From assembly GCF_027625935.1 (NCBI RefSeq), contig NZ_CP115300.1, positions 3,720,001 through 3,784,000 of the forward strand: DNA of 64,000 bases. The letters are read 5' to 3'. The stretch's first letter is position 1, and the number at the start of each line of letters is the position of its first letter. The translations under genes were made by a program, and so were the position numbers. Under the pieces are notes generated by a model. It saw only the letters and a program-made list of their open reading frames with translations. It did no database searches and was not told where the DNA came from. This DNA is from Streptomyces camelliae (GTDB taxonomy: Bacteria > Actinomycetota > Actinomycetes > Streptomycetales > Streptomycetaceae). Positions 62,491 through 64,000 of this stretch are shown one piece after another.

Positions 62491-63012
62491 GTGATTCCAG
62501 AAACCACCATCCCCAACTTCACGGTGCTGTTGTCCCCCACACCTCGCGGAGCCCGCCTCGCCCGCCTGCTCGCCACTGAACAACTCCGTGACTGGGGACT
62601 CCCGTTGGACTCGGCGGCGCACATCGTGGCCGAGCTGGCAGCCAATGCCGTCACCCACGGGCGCGTACCCGGCCGGGACTTCCGGCTCACGCTCTACGTC
62701 GTCGGCGACACGCTCCGCATCGAGGTGACGGACACACGCGGTGACCTTCCGCCCCGCGCCCAACGCACGTCCCCCGACGACGAATACGGTCGCGGCCTGA
62801 TCCTCGTGGCCGCGCTGGCCGACCGCTGGGGAGTGGCCGACGGGCCCACCCCGCGCAAGACCGTCTGGGCCGAGATCACCGTCCCGGCACCCGAACCCGG
62901 CCGCCCGCGCTCCGGTGTGACGGGCGGTCTTCCCCAAAGTAAAACGAGGGTGAAAGAACCCAACCAAGCCCCATCTCTCCCGCCCACGGCGCAAACTCAC
63001 CCACGCGGGTGA
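62491..63012 (+). CDS. ATP-binding protein, anti-sigma-factor kinase-like (HATPase)
   Basis: A 173-residue GHKL ATPase domain. N-box HIVAELAANAVTHG (about 49-62), the LRIEVTDTRGDLP stretch and G-box DDEYGRGLILVAALADRWG (about 91-109) are present. It resembles the SpoIIAB-type partner found beside WhiJ/XRE-DUF397 pairs in Streptomyces. The tail (about 135-173) is Pro/Arg/Lys-rich and unstructured. It is divergent from the regulator. GTG 62491 is the only start close enough to the N-box. Confidence 0.9.
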   Translation: MIPETTIPNFTVLLSPTPRGARLARLLATEQLRDWGLPLDSAAHIVAELAANAVTHGRVPGRDFRLTLYVVGDTLRIEVTDTRGDLPPRAQRTSPDDEYGRGLILVAALADRWGVADGPTPRKTVWAEITVPAPEPGRPRSGVTGGLPQSKTRVKEPNQAPSLPPTAQTHPRG

Positions 63013-63087
63013 ACATCGCCAACTCAGCTGGATTTCGGGCCCTTTGCCTGCCTTACGCTCGGCGCAACACAACCGCAGACATGCGAC

Positions 63088-63123
63088 GGCCCTCGCCGGG
63101 ACTGGCATCCCGTTGCGAGGGCC
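63088..63123 (+). terminator. hairpin after the ATPase gene
   Basis: GGCCCTCGC (63088-63096) pairs with GCGAGGGCC (63115-63123). An inner CGGGA/TCCCG stem and a CTGGCA loop complete the structure. No U-run follows. It lies 30 bp before the start of a broken gene and could be a terminator or part of its leader. Confidence 0.5.
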
Positions 63124-63152
63124 TGACCACCGAGGAAGGTAAGGACTTCCCG

Positions 63153-63572
63153 ATGGACACCCAGCACCTTAGCGCGCCCCCGCACGCCCAGTCCGGTTTT
63201 GCGGGCAACAAGCACCCGAACCGGACCTGCTCGCGGGCCTGCGCGACCATGACCGGCGCCTGCTCCTGTCCGAGTGCGACACCGCGCATCTGGCCCCCGG
63301 CGTCGCCGCCTGGCTGGAACGGGACGTCAGCCCTACCGCCACACGCCACGCCCTGACCCACGGCCTGCCGGACGAACCCCTGTGCCGCCCGGCCGCCCTC
63401 CTGGCCCACCGCCTCGCCACCCAGCTGCCACCCCCGCCCCCGTTCCGCGCACCAACCACCCCGCCACCCGTACGACACCCCCTCCAGACCTGCGACAACT
63501 GCGACCGCGCCTTGCGCGCGCCACCCCGGCCGCTGCCGCGACTGCCGAACCGATCTCCCGGAGGCCGCCTAG
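63153..63572 (+). pseudogene. frameshifted gene for a small Cys-rich-tail protein
   Basis: Coding-type sequence switches frame twice. From ATG 63153, MDTQHLSAPPHAQSG is read in one frame. From about 63215 a second frame gives PDLLAGLRDHDRRLLLSECD, TAHLAPGVAAWLERDVSPTA, then PLQTCDNCDRALRA. Near 63520 the first frame resumes as PGRCRDCRTDLPEAA and a TAG at 63570-63572. The joined product has about 138 residues with a zinc-ribbon-like C-terminus (CDNC and CRDC). It follows a Streptomyces gene type I recall only loosely, so the function is not assigned. Sequencing error remains possible. Confidence 0.65.
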
Positions 63573-63624
63573 CATGAATGCGACGATCCTTGCCCGTGGG
63601 CACAGACGACGAGGAGCGAGCGCC

Positions 63625-64000
63625 ATGACCATCGCACCGGACAGCGCGCGGCAGGGCCCCTCCCACGCCTATCGAGCCATGCGGGACTTCGTTCAGTCCG
63701 TGGAAGACACCCTCCCCGGCAAGTTCGAGATCACCAAGGAAGGACTCGTCCACGACATGATGTCGCCCGTGAGGCAGCACGAGCTGACCGCGCTGCACCT
63801 TCGGAAGCGCCTGGAGAAGGTCATGCCGGAGGAGATCGTGGCCCACACGGGCGAGCCCGACGTGGAGGACGAGCCCGAAACCATCTTGCGGCACCCCGAC
63901 GTGATGGTGATCGCCTGGGCGGATATGGAGGGTGACGGGTCCTTCGATCCCCGCACACTCATCGCCGCCATCGAAATCGTCTCCCGCTCCAACCCAGAGA
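63625..64000 (+). CDS. Uma2 family (DUF820) endonuclease-like protein, 3' end truncated by window
   Basis: The first 125 residues of a Uma2-type protein, a family with a PD-(D/E)XK-like nuclease fold that is common in Streptomyces and cyanobacteria. Visible motifs are LPGKFEITKEGLVHDMMSP, the acidic LRHPDVMVIAWADMEG and FDPRTLIAAIEIVSRSNPE, which holds the expected catalytic Asp and Glu-Ile-Val-Ser region. The start ATG 63625 has GGAG eleven bases upstream, with GCGAGCGCC between. It continues past base 64000. No biological role is established for the family. Confidence 0.88.
   Translation, partial: MTIAPDSARQGPSHAYRAMRDFVQSVEDTLPGKFEITKEGLVHDMMSPVRQHELTALHLRKRLEKVMPEEIVAHTGEPDVEDEPETILRHPDVMVIAWADMEGDGSFDPRTLIAAIEIVSRSNPE

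Overview
This window is chromosomal DNA of a Streptomyces or a very close relative. Supporting signs are the very high G+C content with strong third-position G/C bias, the Streptomyces S10-spc-alpha ribosomal order ending in truA with no rpsD between rpsK and rpoA, a WhiJ-type XRE/DUF397/ATPase triad, Ser/Thr kinases with PQQ-type propellers, an ECF42 sigma factor and BxlR-type xylan genes. Both ends are arbitrary cuts; the last gene (Uma2 family) runs off the right edge.

Layout, left to right. 1-5.7 kb: a polysaccharide deacetylase lipoprotein, a THUMP-like methyltransferase, a frameshifted remnant, an ECF42 sigma factor with its YCII/DGPF partner, and a LytR-CpsA-Psr enzyme. 5.7-10.7 kb: a xylan locus (secreted GH10-CBM2 xylanase, LacI regulator, GH3 glycosidase) with matching CGAA-N3-TTCG operators. 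10.7-12.1 kb: a four-repeat membrane protein, a perfect terminator hairpin and an unusual glycine-type tRNA gene with its own promoter. 12.1-29 kb: a mostly leftward housekeeping block for tRNA t6A modification (tsaD, tsaB, tsaE, with rimI) and cell-wall and cofactor metabolism (alr, L,D-transpeptidase, nnrD, acpS, glmS, glmM), with coaA, a DUF389 membrane protein and an SDR on the other strand. It is interrupted by a 228-bp MITE-like element and a small ORF behind an iron-box-like palindrome.

29-49 kb: rplM-rpsI, truA, and the whole S10-spc-alpha cluster from rpsJ (right) to rplQ (left), all on the minus strand. It includes secY, adk, map, infA, rpmJ and rpoA. Several non-overlapping gaps carry strong hairpins. 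The likely S10 promoter lies about 340 nt upstream of rpsJ.

49-64 kb is accessory. A leftward WXG-like/DUF1023 hydrolase/lipoprotein module is divergent from a rightward operon of a degenerate pseudokinase and two membrane-anchored Ser/Thr kinases with repeat sensor domains; a perfect palindrome lies between them. An MFS exporter, two membrane proteins, the WhiJ-like triad, a pseudogene with two frameshifts and a truncated Uma2-family gene follow. The observations most worth checking are the tRNA-Gly(UCC)-like gene with a UGC T-loop (a possible peptidoglycan-dedicated tRNA), the pseudokinase/kinase plus WXG/hydrolase island, and the ECF42 promoter with a hairpin sitting on the sigma-factor start codon.
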